A stretch of 64,000 bases of DNA from Lentibacillus sp. Marseille-P4043. Its GTDB lineage: Bacteria > Bacillota > Bacilli > Bacillales > Amphibacillaceae. The stretch covers positions 1,988,743-2,052,742 of the forward strand of contig NZ_LT984884.1 in assembly GCF_900258515.1 (NCBI RefSeq). The letters are read 5' to 3'. Below are positions 33,475-42,354 of the stretch, in pieces; the stretch's first letter is position 1; every line of letters starts with the position of its first letter. The notes beneath the pieces were generated by a model. It did not search any database. It saw only the letters and a program-made list of their open reading frames with translations, and had not been told where the DNA came from. The translations under genes and the position numbers were made by a program.

Positions 33475-33507
33475 TGTATAGACAACTATATATCTAGGTG
33501 ATATAAT
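33475..33507 (+). promoter_or_regulatory. nagE promoter with NagR operator
   Basis: TGTATAGACAACTATATAT (33475-33493) is repeated base for base at 36363-36381 before nagA. TAGACA (33479-33484) and TATAAT (33502-33507) with a 17-base spacer form a sigma-A promoter, so a repressor at the 19-mer would cover the -35. The GntR-type NagR encoded nearby is the obvious ligand. Confidence 0.75.
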
Positions 33508-33529
33508 TTCATATAGAAAACGTTAGTTA

Positions 33530-33543
33530 TGTAAGCGTTTTAA
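33530..33543 (+). promoter_or_regulatory. Catabolite-responsive element (cre)
   Basis: TGTAAGCGTTTTAA matches the CcpA cre consensus TGNAANCGNWNNCA except at the penultimate base (A instead of C). It lies between promoter and start of nagE, a repressing position. Confidence 0.6.
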
Positions 33544-33563
33544 AAACGAAAGGAGTGTTTAAC

Positions 33564-35501
33564 TTGTTAGGTTATTTACAAAGGCTAGGAAAATCGTTAA
33601 TGCTTCCAATTGCCATGTTACCAGCTGCGGCACTGCTTGTGCGGTTTGGTGCGGATGATTTATTGGATATACCATTTATCACCGCAGCTGGTAATGGAAT
33701 AATAGAGAATTTAGGACTCATTTTTGCAATCGGTATTGCGATTGGATTTTCGCGAGATGGAAGCGGTGCAGCGGCATTGTCGGGTGCTGTTGGATACCTT
33801 GTTTTAGAAGGTGGCTATAAAGCGATAAATAGCGATCTTGATTTGGGCGTATTTGCCGGTATTATTGCCGGTATTGTCGCTGGACATTTATACAATAAGT
33901 TTCATGACATTCAGTTACCAGAGTTTTTGGCCTTTTTTGGCGGAAAGCGATTTGTTCCGATTGTCACATCAGTGTTGATGGTTATCATTTCCGGCGTGGT
34001 TGGATTCCTATGGGGACCAGTACAAAGCGGAATTGATGCATTAGGTAATTGGTTTATTAGTTCTGGTGCAGTTGGTGTCGGTGCTTACGGTTTCTTTAAC
34101 CGTTTATTAATCCCAATTGGACTCCACCATGTGATTAATACATTTATTTGGTTTGACTTTGGATCATTTACAGATGCAGCTGGACAAGTTTGGCATGGGG
34201 AAATTAATCGTTTCCTAAACGGTGACCCATCTGCAGGATTCTTTATGGCTGGGTTCTTCCCAATCATGATGTTCGGCTTACCAGGTGCATGTCTTGCGAT
34301 GTATGTGACAGCAAAAAAACATCGTAAAGCAGCAGTTGGTGGGTTTTTAGGTAGTATTGCTCTTACAGCGTTTTTAACTGGTATAACAGAACCAATTGAG
34401 TATTCTTTCATGTTCTTATCACCATTATTATATGCTGTACATGCTGTCTTAACCGGATTATCGATGATGATAGCTTTTTGGTTTGGCATAAAAGATGGCT
34501 TTGGTTTCTCAGCCGGTTTAATTGATTATTTAATTAACTTAGGTATAGCGACAAAACCATTCTTGCTCTTATTGCAAGGTATTGTTTTCGGTGCGATTTA
34601 CTTCGTTGTCTTTGTCTTCCTCATTAAGAAGCTTGATTTGAAAACACCAGGTCGTGAGGATGAGGATGAAGACCATGTAGAAGAAAACGAACAAGTTGGT
34701 TTACCGAAGAAAGGCAAAGGTACAAAAGATTATGAAGGAAAAGCTTACTATTATTTAACTGCATTAGGCGGACCAGACAATATTGATACACTGGATTACT
34801 GTGCAACACGTTTGCGTTTACAAATTAATGATATGAGTAAAATTGATGAAAAGGCATTAAAATATCAAGGTGCTCATGGTGTAATGAAAATCAATAAGAA
34901 GAATTTGCAAGTTGTGGTTGGTACAACAGTAGAATTTCTAGCAACTGCGATGCGTAAGCGTATGGACAATAACAATATGCAACCTCCAGTTGAAGCTGAT
35001 GGACCAGCAGAAGCGCATACGGAGGAAACAACTACAGCAAAACTATCTGGCGATGATTTTGTGATGCCTGTTAAAGGTACCATCATGCCAATCACTGAAG
35101 TTCCAGATCAAGTATTTTCACAAAAAATGATGGGAGACGGAATTGCAATCGACCCGGAAGATGGAACGTTCGTCTCACCTGTTGATGGTGAAATTTTAAA
35201 TGTATTCCCAACGAAACATGCAGTAGGAATTCGCTCTGAACAAGGACATGAAATATTAGTTCATATTGGTTTGGATACTGTGAAACTTGAAGGAAAAGGC
35301 TTTGATGTTTATGTGAAAGAGGGAGACACGGTGAAAAAAGGTGATATTTTAGTAAAAGCAGATTTAGCTTACATTAAAGCAAATGCACCATCCGTTATTT
35401 CACCAATCGTGTTTACAAACATGGGAGAAAATGACACTATTAAAATTACCCAGCAAGGTATGATTAACGCTGGAATAAAAAATGTAATTGAAATAGAGTA
35501 A
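33564..35501 (+). CDS. nagE: PTS N-acetylglucosamine permease, EIICBA
   Basis: 645 residues. EIIC membrane domain (1-370; LGKSLMLPIAMLPAAALL start and PIGLHHVINTF with the GITEPIE sugar-binding loop), EIIB with the phospho-Cys in DTLDYCATRLR, and EIIA with the phospho-His in HEILVHIGLDTVKLEGKGF. It takes up GlcNAc and phosphorylates it to GlcNAc-6-P, the NagA substrate. TTG 33564 follows AAAGGAG by eight bases. The fused EIIA domain is absent from B. subtilis NagP. The substrate is fixed by the nag context. Confidence 0.92.
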   Translation: MLGYLQRLGKSLMLPIAMLPAAALLVRFGADDLLDIPFITAAGNGIIENLGLIFAIGIAIGFSRDGSGAAALSGAVGYLVLEGGYKAINSDLDLGVFAGIIAGIVAGHLYNKFHDIQLPEFLAFFGGKRFVPIVTSVLMVIISGVVGFLWGPVQSGIDALGNWFISSGAVGVGAYGFFNRLLIPIGLHHVINTFIWFDFGSFTDAAGQVWHGEINRFLNGDPSAGFFMAGFFPIMMFGLPGACLAMYVTAKKHRKAAVGGFLGSIALTAFLTGITEPIEYSFMFLSPLLYAVHAVLTGLSMMIAFWFGIKDGFGFSAGLIDYLINLGIATKPFLLLLQGIVFGAIYFVVFVFLIKKLDLKTPGREDEDEDHVEENEQVGLPKKGKGTKDYEGKAYYYLTALGGPDNIDTLDYCATRLRLQINDMSKIDEKALKYQGAHGVMKINKKNLQVVVGTTVEFLATAMRKRMDNNNMQPPVEADGPAEAHTEETTTAKLSGDDFVMPVKGTIMPITEVPDQVFSQKMMGDGIAIDPEDGTFVSPVDGEILNVFPTKHAVGIRSEQGHEILVHIGLDTVKLEGKGFDVYVKEGDTVKKGDILVKADLAYIKANAPSVISPIVFTNMGENDTIKITQQGMINAGIKNVIEIE

Positions 35502-35509
35502 TATAACAA

Positions 35510-35546
35510 AAGCTAGTGCCAACGAATACGGGCACTAGCTTTTTTG
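35510..35546 (+). terminator. Terminator shared by convergent nagE and nagR
   Basis: AAAGCTAGTGCC pairs with GGCACTAGCTTT and is followed by TTT on the plus strand; A-rich sequence before the stem gives TTTTG on the minus strand, so it may act both ways. Confidence 0.85.
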
Positions 35547-35562
35547 TATGGTTTCTCATTCC

Positions 35563-36291
35563 TTACCGTTTCATCTGTAATTTGAATTTATATTTATCAG
35601 CGCGGTAGGCGGATTTTACATATTCGAGCGGGGAATTCTTGTCATCATTCAAATAGGTTATCCGTTGCATAAGCAGGATTGGGTCGCCATTCTTTAAGTT
35701 TAAGTGTTCAATTTCGAAATCATTAGCAATAACTGACTCAATTATTTGATCTCCATGTTTAATGGTGAACTTTAGTTTTTCTTCGATGAATTGGTAAAAT
35801 GATGATGCAAAATTACTTTCCTGTAAATCTCCAACGATCTTTTTAGGTGTGTAAATCGTTTCTAAAGCCATTGGTTCGTTGTTTGCGAGGCGTATTCGCT
35901 TCACCTCGTAAACGGGATCCTTTATTTCCAAATTCAGTAATGAAGCAACTTCCTCTGTTGCCTTTACTAATTGAAAGCTGATTAATTTATTAGCAGGGGT
36001 CAACCCACGCGAACGCATATCCTCACTAAAGCTTGTTAAGCCTTGTAAATCCTGTTCAAACTTTTTCTCAGCAATAAATGTACCTTTCCCTTTGCGACGA
36101 TATAATAGTCCTTCAGCAGCAAGGTTATTAATTGCCTGTCTTACTGTCATTCTGCTAATATCATATTTTTCGGCATATTCCCGTTCAGAAGGTAACAATT
36201 CACCTGGGAGTAGTTGTTCTGTATGAATTAATCTTTTTATCTCTTCTTCTAATTGATAGTAGATTGGTAATGGAGAGTTTTTGTTGATCAT
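35563..36291 (-). CDS. nagR: GntR/HutC-family repressor NagR
   Basis: 242 residues. An N-terminal winged helix (PLPIYYQLEEEIKRLIHTEQLLPGELLPSEREYAEKYDISRMTVRQAINNLAAEGLLYRRKGKGTF split at 20: helix-turn-helix with ISRMTVRQAI) and a C-terminal UTRA effector domain. It represses nag genes until GlcN-6-P binds (known for B. subtilis YvoA/NagR). It is divergent from nagA and convergent with nagE, and a 19-base site identical in front of both targets fits its operator. Confidence 0.92.
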   Translation of the reverse strand: MINKNSPLPIYYQLEEEIKRLIHTEQLLPGELLPSEREYAEKYDISRMTVRQAINNLAAEGLLYRRKGKGTFIAEKKFEQDLQGLTSFSEDMRSRGLTPANKLISFQLVKATEEVASLLNLEIKDPVYEVKRIRLANNEPMALETIYTPKKIVGDLQESNFASSFYQFIEEKLKFTIKHGDQIIESVIANDFEIEHLNLKNGDPILLMQRITYLNDDKNSPLEYVKSAYRADKYKFKLQMKR

Positions 36292-36362
36292 ATGAATCCC
36301 CTTCTAACGATTTTACTTGTAATTTTAGCAAATAAAAAAAGTCCTGTATACACCTCTATAAA

Positions 36363-36391
36363 TGTATAGACAACTATATATATGTTATAAT
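36363..36391 (+). promoter_or_regulatory. nagA promoter with NagR operator
   Basis: The 19-mer TGTATAGACAACTATATAT (36363-36381) is identical to the one before nagE. TATAAT follows at 36386-36391. It lies between divergent nagR and nagA, so NagR may also limit its own expression. Confidence 0.75.
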
Positions 36392-36427
36392 GGGGTTATT
36401 AGCTTGAAATTGGAGGATGGAACGAAT

Positions 36428-37606
36428 ATGGCTAACCAGAAGTCACTATACATTAAAAATGCGCGAATTTTTACTGAAACACAGGTGTTATCTAATGGAT
36501 CATTATTGATAGAGAACGGTAAAATAAAGGAGATTTATTCAAATAATCAACAGCCTGCACAAATGGCTGAAGAAGTGGAAATAATCGATGCACTAAATCG
36601 AAATGTGATCCCAGGATTTATTGATGGGCATATTCACGGTGCAGATAGTGCTGATGTAATGGACGCTACAGAAGAGGCACTTGACACAATGGCGAAAGCA
36701 TTGCCAAAGGAGGGGACAACAAGTTTCTTGGCGACTACCATTACTCAAGCTCCGGAAAACATTGATAATGCATTAATAAACGTCGCAAACTATCAAAGTA
36801 AATCTGGACAGGCAGATGTGATCGGGGTTCATCTGGAAGGTCCATTTATAGAAAAAAGTAAAGCGGGTGCACAGCCACTCGAATATATTATGGAACCAAA
36901 CATTGAGCAGTTTCAAAAATGGCAGAAACTTTCTGGTGATAGGATAAAGACAATTACATTAGCACCTGAACATGATACGGATGGATCCTTTATTTCCTAT
37001 TTGTATAAATCTGGTGTAAACGTTTCTGCTGGACATACCGGCACTGGCCTCGAGGGTATAAAAAAAGCAATTTCCCACGGAGTTAGACAAGTAACTCATT
37101 TGTGCAATGCCATGACAGGGATTCATCATCGTGATATTGGTGTCGTTGGAGCTACACTACAGTTGGAGGAATTACGAGCGGAATTAATTGCAGATGGTAT
37201 TCATGTTTCACTAGAAATGTTGCAATTAATATATGATAATATGGGAAGTGAACGATTAATTTTAATTACAGATGCGATGCGGGCAAAATGTTTGCAGGCA
37301 GGAAACTATGAACTTGGTGGTCAGCCTGTAATTGTAACAGAAGATCGCGCTGTGTTAGAAGATGGAACATTAGCCGGTAGTATTTTAAAAATGCATCAAG
37401 GTGCTCAAAATATGTTGCAATTAAATGATGTAACAATGGAAAATGTGATTGAAATGACATCTGCAAACCCTGCCAAGCAATTAAATGTATTTGATCAAAA
37501 AGGTAGTATTACTGTGGGAAAAGACGCCGACATGTTAATTGTCGATGATGCATTATCGATTCAACAAACAATTTGCCGTGGAATAGTGGCATATAAGGGG
37601 GAATAA
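36428..37606 (+). CDS. nagA: N-acetylglucosamine-6-phosphate deacetylase
   Basis: 392 residues, amidohydrolase fold. FIDGHIHGADSADV gives the H-x-H metal motif, HLEGPFIEKSKAGA the catalytic Glu region, and SAGHTGTG and THLCNAM further metal and substrate histidines; TDAMRA holds the catalytic Asp. It converts GlcNAc-6-P to GlcN-6-P. ATG 36428 follows GGAGG by about twelve bases; upstream in-frame starts overlap the promoter. Confidence 0.95.
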   Translation: MANQKSLYIKNARIFTETQVLSNGSLLIENGKIKEIYSNNQQPAQMAEEVEIIDALNRNVIPGFIDGHIHGADSADVMDATEEALDTMAKALPKEGTTSFLATTITQAPENIDNALINVANYQSKSGQADVIGVHLEGPFIEKSKAGAQPLEYIMEPNIEQFQKWQKLSGDRIKTITLAPEHDTDGSFISYLYKSGVNVSAGHTGTGLEGIKKAISHGVRQVTHLCNAMTGIHHRDIGVVGATLQLEELRAELIADGIHVSLEMLQLIYDNMGSERLILITDAMRAKCLQAGNYELGGQPVIVTEDRAVLEDGTLAGSILKMHQGAQNMLQLNDVTMENVIEMTSANPAKQLNVFDQKGSITVGKDADMLIVDDALSIQQTICRGIVAYKGE

Positions 37607-37609
37607 CCA

Positions 37610-38335
37610 TTGGAAATTATTAGAGTAAACAATTACCAGAAGATGAGTGAAAAAGCATGTGCCCTGTTAACGGATGTAATCAAAACGAAAAAGAATCCTG
37701 TTCTTGGTTTGGCAACAGGATCTACACCTGAAGGATTGTACCAACAGTTAATCGAACAGTACAGCAATGGGGAGCTATCATTTAAAAATACAACGACTTT
37801 TAATCTTGATGAATATGTTGGTCTGGAAAAAAACGATCCAAATAGCTATTATTATTACATGTATGAGAAACTGTTTAAACATATTGATATTCCAACTGAT
37901 CAAGCAAATTTGCCAAGTGGGGTAGGTAACGATTTAGAAAAAGTATGTCAGGATTACGAGCAAAAAATAAGCCAAGCAGGCAATGTTGATATTCAAGTGT
38001 TAGGAATCGGGCTAAATGGTCATATCGGTTTTAATGAGCCAGGGACTCCATTCTCCAGCAGAACGCACATTGTTGATCTAGATGAATCAACTCGGGAAGC
38101 AAATGCACGCTTCTTTAATTCGATTAACGATGTGCCAACGAAAGCAATTACAATGGGGATTAACTCAATTATGAATAGCAAGCAAATTGTCCTGCTTGTA
38201 TCTGGAGAGAAAAAGAAAGATGCTGTGGCTCGACTAGTAAATGGTGAGATTTCGGAAAGTTTTCCAGCATCGATTCTAAAACAACATGGGAATGTTGTTT
38301 TGATTGCTGATGAGGCTGCACTTGGAAATGTGTAA
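37610..38335 (+). CDS. nagB: Glucosamine-6-phosphate deaminase
   Basis: 241 residues, normal length. LGLATGSTPEGLY binds the substrate phosphate; FNLDEYVGL and VLGIGLNGHIGFNEPG carry the catalytic Asp and His. It produces fructose-6-P and ammonia. TTG start after AAGGGGG, three bases after nagA, so the two are co-translated. Confidence 0.95.
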   Translation: MEIIRVNNYQKMSEKACALLTDVIKTKKNPVLGLATGSTPEGLYQQLIEQYSNGELSFKNTTTFNLDEYVGLEKNDPNSYYYYMYEKLFKHIDIPTDQANLPSGVGNDLEKVCQDYEQKISQAGNVDIQVLGIGLNGHIGFNEPGTPFSSRTHIVDLDESTREANARFFNSINDVPTKAITMGINSIMNSKQIVLLVSGEKKKDAVARLVNGEISESFPASILKQHGNVVLIADEAALGNV

Positions 38336-38357
38336 TACACAACGATGATAAATGACT

Positions 38358-38387
38358 GTGCTATATTCCAATCTTGGAATATAGCAC
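38358..38387 (+). terminator. Hairpin between convergent nagB and yvyE
   Basis: GTGCTATATTCCAA pairs perfectly with TTGGAATATAGCAC over a two-base centre. No clear T-run on either side, so a terminator function is likely only by position. Confidence 0.5.
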
Positions 38388-38392
38388 ATGGA

Positions 38393-39040
38393 TTATTCTC
38401 CGCTTTTTTCTACATCTATTTCAACATATTTCAAGTCTGTATCAGTAATTGTTGCTTGATCACTTGTTAATTCAACAATCCATTCCTTAAACGATTGTTC
38501 TTCACCCTTTTTCACATAAACAATTAGTTCTACCTTTTCCAAATAATGAATGGTTGATAAAAGATGCTGGGAATTGCGTATTTCATTCTCAAGCTTGCCT
38601 AACATGGTATAATCAATAGTAATAGAAATTCCTTGCATTAATTGACGTCTAACAATACCAGTTGTGTGAATGGCTTGTGATGTTGTGCTGCCATAAGCGC
38701 GGATTAAGCCCCCTGCACCAAGTTTAATACCGCCAAAGTAACGGGTAACAACAATGGTCGTATCTTTCAGGTTTTGCTTTTTTAAAACTTCTAATATTGG
38801 TACACCTGCCGTGCCACTTGGTTCGCCATCGTCATTAGCTTTTTGAATTTGATCATGTTCACCGATGAGATAAGCTGAACAATTGTGGGTGGCGTCATGA
38901 TGTTTTTTCTTAATCGTTTGGATAAAGTCAAGTGCCGCTTCTTCGGTTTCCGTACGTTTCACATGGCCAATAAAGCGCGATTTTTGAATGATAATCTGGT
39001 CTGATCCTTCGTTTTTTACGGTATAATAGTTAGATAACAT
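38393..39040 (-). CDS. yvyE: YigZ/Impact family protein
   Basis: 215 residues: an N-terminal Impact domain (KSRFIGHVKRTETEEAA, HHDATHNCSAYLIGE, DDGEPSGTAGVPILEVL, VTRYFGGIKLGAGGLIRAYG) and a C-terminal EF-G domain-V-like DUF1949. Relatives bind ribosomes or act as PEPP-type peptidase-related proteins; the molecular role is not settled. It is divergent from degS exactly as in B. subtilis. ATG after AGGAGG. Confidence 0.92.
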   Translation of the reverse strand: MLSNYYTVKNEGSDQIIIQKSRFIGHVKRTETEEAALDFIQTIKKKHHDATHNCSAYLIGEHDQIQKANDDGEPSGTAGVPILEVLKKQNLKDTTIVVTRYFGGIKLGAGGLIRAYGSTTSQAIHTTGIVRRQLMQGISITIDYTMLGKLENEIRNSQHLLSTIHYLEKVELIVYVKKGEEQSFKEWIVELTSDQATITDTDLKYVEIDVEKSGE

Positions 39041-39181
39041 GTTACAATTAACCTCCTAGGCAAATAACGGTATAAGTCTGTAGGAATGATGGAATACAAA
39101 AAGGGATAAACTTTCCAAAAAGACCCTATTAAAAAAAGAATAACTTGCGAATTATTATAGCATAGGTTGGTGGTTAGAACG

Positions 39182-40321
39182 ATGGTACGTAAAACTTCAG
39201 AAAAAGCGCTAGATACTGTAATAGACGAAATGATCGATGTTGTTGAAAATAGCAAGGATGAAATTTTTAATATAAGTGAAGCGGCCCGTAGTGATTATGA
39301 AGCACTACAAAAGGAACTAACGGAAACCAAGGAAAAAGTACTAAAACATATCGGTGATGGAGATAAGCTTCAACAAAAGGTGCGATTTTCTAGACAGCGT
39401 TTATCTGAAGTTAGTAAATATTTCGATCGGTATTCAGAAGATGAAATACGAGAAGTTTATGAACGCACCCATAAAATGCAAACCGAATTGGCGATGCTGC
39501 GTCAGGAAGAAAAGTTACTACGAGAAAAGCGTGATGATCTACAAAGAAGATTAATTTCCTTGGACCAGACAATTGAGCGTGCTGAAGGGCTCGCAGGAAA
39601 AATAACCGTCATCCTCACCTATCTAAATGATGATTTTAAACAAGTTAATGAAATGATTGAAGAAGCAAAAGAGAAACAAGAATTTGGCCTAAAAATTATC
39701 GAAGCGCAGGAAGAAGAACGCAGAAAGATATCAAGGGAAATTCACGATGGGCCCGCGCAAATGTTAGCAAATATATTATTGCGATCAGAATTAGTTGATC
39801 GGACTTTTCGTGAAGGAACCGTTGAAAATGCCTTAAAGGAAATTAAAAGTGTGCGTGAAATGATTCGCTCATCATTGTATGAAGTACGCAGAATCATTTA
39901 TGATCTCCGCCCGATGGCATTGGATGATTTAGGCCTTGTACCAACTCTGAAAAAATATCTATCAACAATTGAAGACTATCATTCTACTAAAATAGAATTT
40001 ATATCCATGGGTAGTGAAAAACGATTAAATCAAAAGTATGAAATTGCTATTTTTCGCTTAGTACAAGAAGCTGTTCAAAACGCCACAAAACATGCTGAAG
40101 CAACATTAATAAAAGTAAAGGTTGAAATGAATAAAAAACATGTGATTGTCGTCATAAAAGATAATGGTAAAGGTTTTGATACGTCTATGAAACGAGACAA
40201 ATCATTTGGTTTGATCGGCATGCGTGAACGAGTAGAAATGCTAGAAGGTACGTTGACGATTGATTCGGTCATTGGCAACGGGACAACTATATTGATAAGT
40301 GTTCCATACACGATAGAGTGA
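39182..40321 (+). CDS. degS: Sensor histidine kinase DegS
   Basis: 379 residues. A cytoplasmic coiled-coil DegS sensor domain (1-180) precedes the HPK7-type histidine box (ISREIHDGPAQMLANILLRSE split at 20, His188) and the HATPase with EAVQNATKHAE, DNGKGFD and GLIGMRERV. No membrane segments, as expected. It phosphorylates DegU, controlling motility, biofilm, competence and exoenzymes. ATG 39182 fits the DegS length; TTG 39167 would add five residues. Confidence 0.95.
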   Translation: MVRKTSEKALDTVIDEMIDVVENSKDEIFNISEAARSDYEALQKELTETKEKVLKHIGDGDKLQQKVRFSRQRLSEVSKYFDRYSEDEIREVYERTHKMQTELAMLRQEEKLLREKRDDLQRRLISLDQTIERAEGLAGKITVILTYLNDDFKQVNEMIEEAKEKQEFGLKIIEAQEEERRKISREIHDGPAQMLANILLRSELVDRTFREGTVENALKEIKSVREMIRSSLYEVRRIIYDLRPMALDDLGLVPTLKKYLSTIEDYHSTKIEFISMGSEKRLNQKYEIAIFRLVQEAVQNATKHAEATLIKVKVEMNKKHVIVVIKDNGKGFDTSMKRDKSFGLIGMRERVEMLEGTLTIDSVIGNGTTILISVPYTIE

Positions 40322-40369
40322 CAAATAGACTATACAATCAGCCCGAAAATTCGTGACGAAAGACATATA

Positions 40370-40395
40370 TAAAGTCACTATCCATATACCGATAT
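40370..40395 (+). promoter_or_regulatory. Sigma-D-like promoter upstream of degU
   Basis: TAAA (40370-40373), 14 bases, then ACCGATAT (40388-40395): one base from the sigma-D -10 GCCGATAT, with the spacer one short of 15. It would give degU its own transcript separate from degS. Confidence 0.5.
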
Positions 40396-40480
40396 AAAGA
40401 GAAGCGATAACTTTACACTTAAATATGTAATAGGGTAATAGATAAACTTGGAATTAGATGATGTAGGAGGAACAAAAGCT

Positions 40481-41173
40481 ATGAATAAAACCAAACTAAC
40501 AAAGATTGTGTTAATCGACGACCATAAGCTATTTCGCGAGGGTGTCAAACGTATTTTGGAATTTGAACCATCATTTGATGTTGTTGCAGAAGGTGATGAT
40601 GGGATTGTTGCTGAGGAAATTGTGAAAGAGCATCACCCTGATGTTGTTTTAATGGACATTAATATGCCGAATATGAATGGTGTACAGGCTACTTCAGATT
40701 TGGTTAAAAATTTTCCAAACACACATGTGATTATTTTATCTATTCATGATGATGAAAGTTATGTCACACATGCATTAAAAACTGGTGCACAGGGCTATTT
40801 ATTAAAAGAAATGGATTCAGACGCATTGATTGAGGCAATTAAGGTCGTTAGTGATGGTGGATCTTATTTGCATCCTAAAGTAACACACAATTTGGTTCAA
40901 GAATATCGTCGTTTGGCACAGGACAATGTGCTCGGTTTCTCAGAATATGGTGTGGAATATCGTAAACCACTTCATTTACTTACCAAACGTGAATGTGAAG
41001 TACTACAATTACTTGCAGAAGGTAAGAGTAACCGTGCTGTTTCTGAATCCTTGTATATCAGTGAAAAGACGGTGAAAAACCACGTAAGTAATATTTTACA
41101 AAAGATGAATGTAAACGATCGTACCCAAGCCGTTGTTTCTGCTATCCGCAAGGGATGGGTAGAAGTTATATAG
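40481..41173 (+). CDS. degU: Response regulator DegU
   Basis: 230 residues (B. subtilis 229). Receiver with phospho-Asp in [12 protein letters not shown] (residue 59) and Lys in GYLLKEMD; the C-terminal LuxR/NarL helix-turn-helix is [20 protein letters not shown]...[19 protein letters not shown] 40481 is eleven bases after TAGGAGG. It lies after degS with a 160-base gap holding a sigma-D-like promoter. Confidence 0.96.
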   Translation: MNKTKLTKIVLIDDHKLFREGVKRILEFEPSFDVVAEGDDGIVAEEIVKEHHPDVVLMDINMPNMNGVQATSDLVKNFPNTHVIILSIHDDESYVTHALKTGAQGYLLKEMDSDALIEAIKVVSDGGSYLHPKVTHNLVQEYRRLAQDNVLGFSEYGVEYRKPLHLLTKRECEVLQLLAEGKSNRAVSESLYISEKTVKNHVSNILQKMNVNDRTQAVVSAIRKGWVEVI

Positions 41174-41182
41174 CGTATTTGT

Positions 41183-41216
41183 GAGCCATGTCTAGCTTCG
41201 ACGCCCAGTGCCTACG
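41183..41216. repeat. Fragment of the second dispersed repeat
   Basis: The reverse complement contains AGCTAGACATGGCTCAC, one base different from 7009-7025. Short and degenerate. Confidence 0.4.
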
Positions 41217-41248
41217 CTTTTGTTATTTCCATAGCTTTGTTACAACTG

Positions 41249-41284
41249 TACCCTGCTGCCATATGGTAGCAGGGTATTTTTTTC
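41249..41284 (+). terminator. Intrinsic terminator after degU
   Basis: TACCCTGCTGCCA pairs with TGGTAGCAGGGTA (one G-T) and runs into TTTTTTT. Confidence 0.92.
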
Positions 41285-41431
41285 TGACGTGCATGCTTGA
41301 CGATAGCTATAATATTGTGTTATTTAATTGATGCAATTTCTATTTGCATCATGTAAAATAATAATTAATCATGTAGGCTGGATTAATTTATTTTGTATTT
41401 CGGAAAAACTTGCAGAGGAGAAGGTTCGTAA

Positions 41432-42274
41432 ATGAAGATTGCTGTAATGACAGATAGCACGGCATATATACCTGTTGAAACAAGAGAAAAACTTGGTATT
41501 CATATGGTCCCGCTTAGTGTTGTATTCGGTGATACATCCTATCAGGAAGAAGTCGACATAACGACAGAAGAATTTTATCAAAAAGTAAGACAAGCAGAGG
41601 AATTACCAAAAACCTCGCAACCATCAATTGGATACATTACATCTAAATTGAACGAGCTTGCTGCTGATTATGATGCCGTTATTTCTATTCATTTATCAAG
41701 TGGTATTAGTGGTACACTTCAAGCAGTCGCTAGTGCTGGAGAAATGGTTGATGGAATAAAAGTTTACCCTTATGATTCAGAGTTAAGTTGTATGGCACAA
41801 GGATTTTATGTATTAGAAGCAGTCGAGATGGTTAAGGCTGGTCACACACCAGAAGCCATCATTGATCGGTTTAATGAAATGAAGCAAAGCATGCGCGCCT
41901 ATTTTATGGTAGATGACTTAAAGAATTTACAGCGCGGCGGCCGCCTAAATAGTGCACAAGCTATTGTTGGAAGTTTGTTGCAAGTGAAGCCGATTCTTCA
42001 TTTTGTTGATAAAGTAATTGTTCCATTTGAAAAAATTCGTACACGCAAAAAAGCATTAAATCGAATTATTGGATTGGTAGAAGACGATATCAACAAGGGG
42101 AAAGATCTCAGGGTAGTTGTTATCCATGCGAATTGTGAGCATGCGGCGATTGAATTACAGAAAGAAATCGATGAGAAATCGCCAACCCTAGATAGTTCGA
42201 TAAGCTATTTTGGACCAGTAATCGGTACACATTTAGGTGAAGGAGCATTAGGTGTTGCTTGGTATGCGAAATAG
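41432..42274 (+). CDS. DegV family fatty-acid-binding protein
   Basis: 280 residues. MTDSTAYIP and PSIGYIT start the first half. HLSSGISGTLQAV is the fatty-acid carboxylate-binding motif, and DDLKNLQRGGRLNSAQAIVGSLL (cut at 20: DDLKNLQRGGRLNSAQAI) is the family core. FakB-type proteins present fatty acids to the FakA kinase. ATG follows GAGGAGAAGG. It holds the position of yviA in B. subtilis. Confidence 0.92.
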   Translation: MKIAVMTDSTAYIPVETREKLGIHMVPLSVVFGDTSYQEEVDITTEEFYQKVRQAEELPKTSQPSIGYITSKLNELAADYDAVISIHLSSGISGTLQAVASAGEMVDGIKVYPYDSELSCMAQGFYVLEAVEMVKAGHTPEAIIDRFNEMKQSMRAYFMVDDLKNLQRGGRLNSAQAIVGSLLQVKPILHFVDKVIVPFEKIRTRKKALNRIIGLVEDDINKGKDLRVVVIHANCEHAAIELQKEIDEKSPTLDSSISYFGPVIGTHLGEGALGVAWYAK

Positions 42275-42354
42275 AGAATATGAATAGAACTGCCAGCCAT
42301 GGCCTCGGCTGGTAGTAATGTTTTCCCCATTATACCCTCAGGAGTGTGATTCAA

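Noticed and set aside
42289..42316. Terminator after degV
   Set aside because: ACTGCCAGCC pairs with GGCTGGTAGT (one G-T), but only AATGTTTTC follows; kept as unproven.
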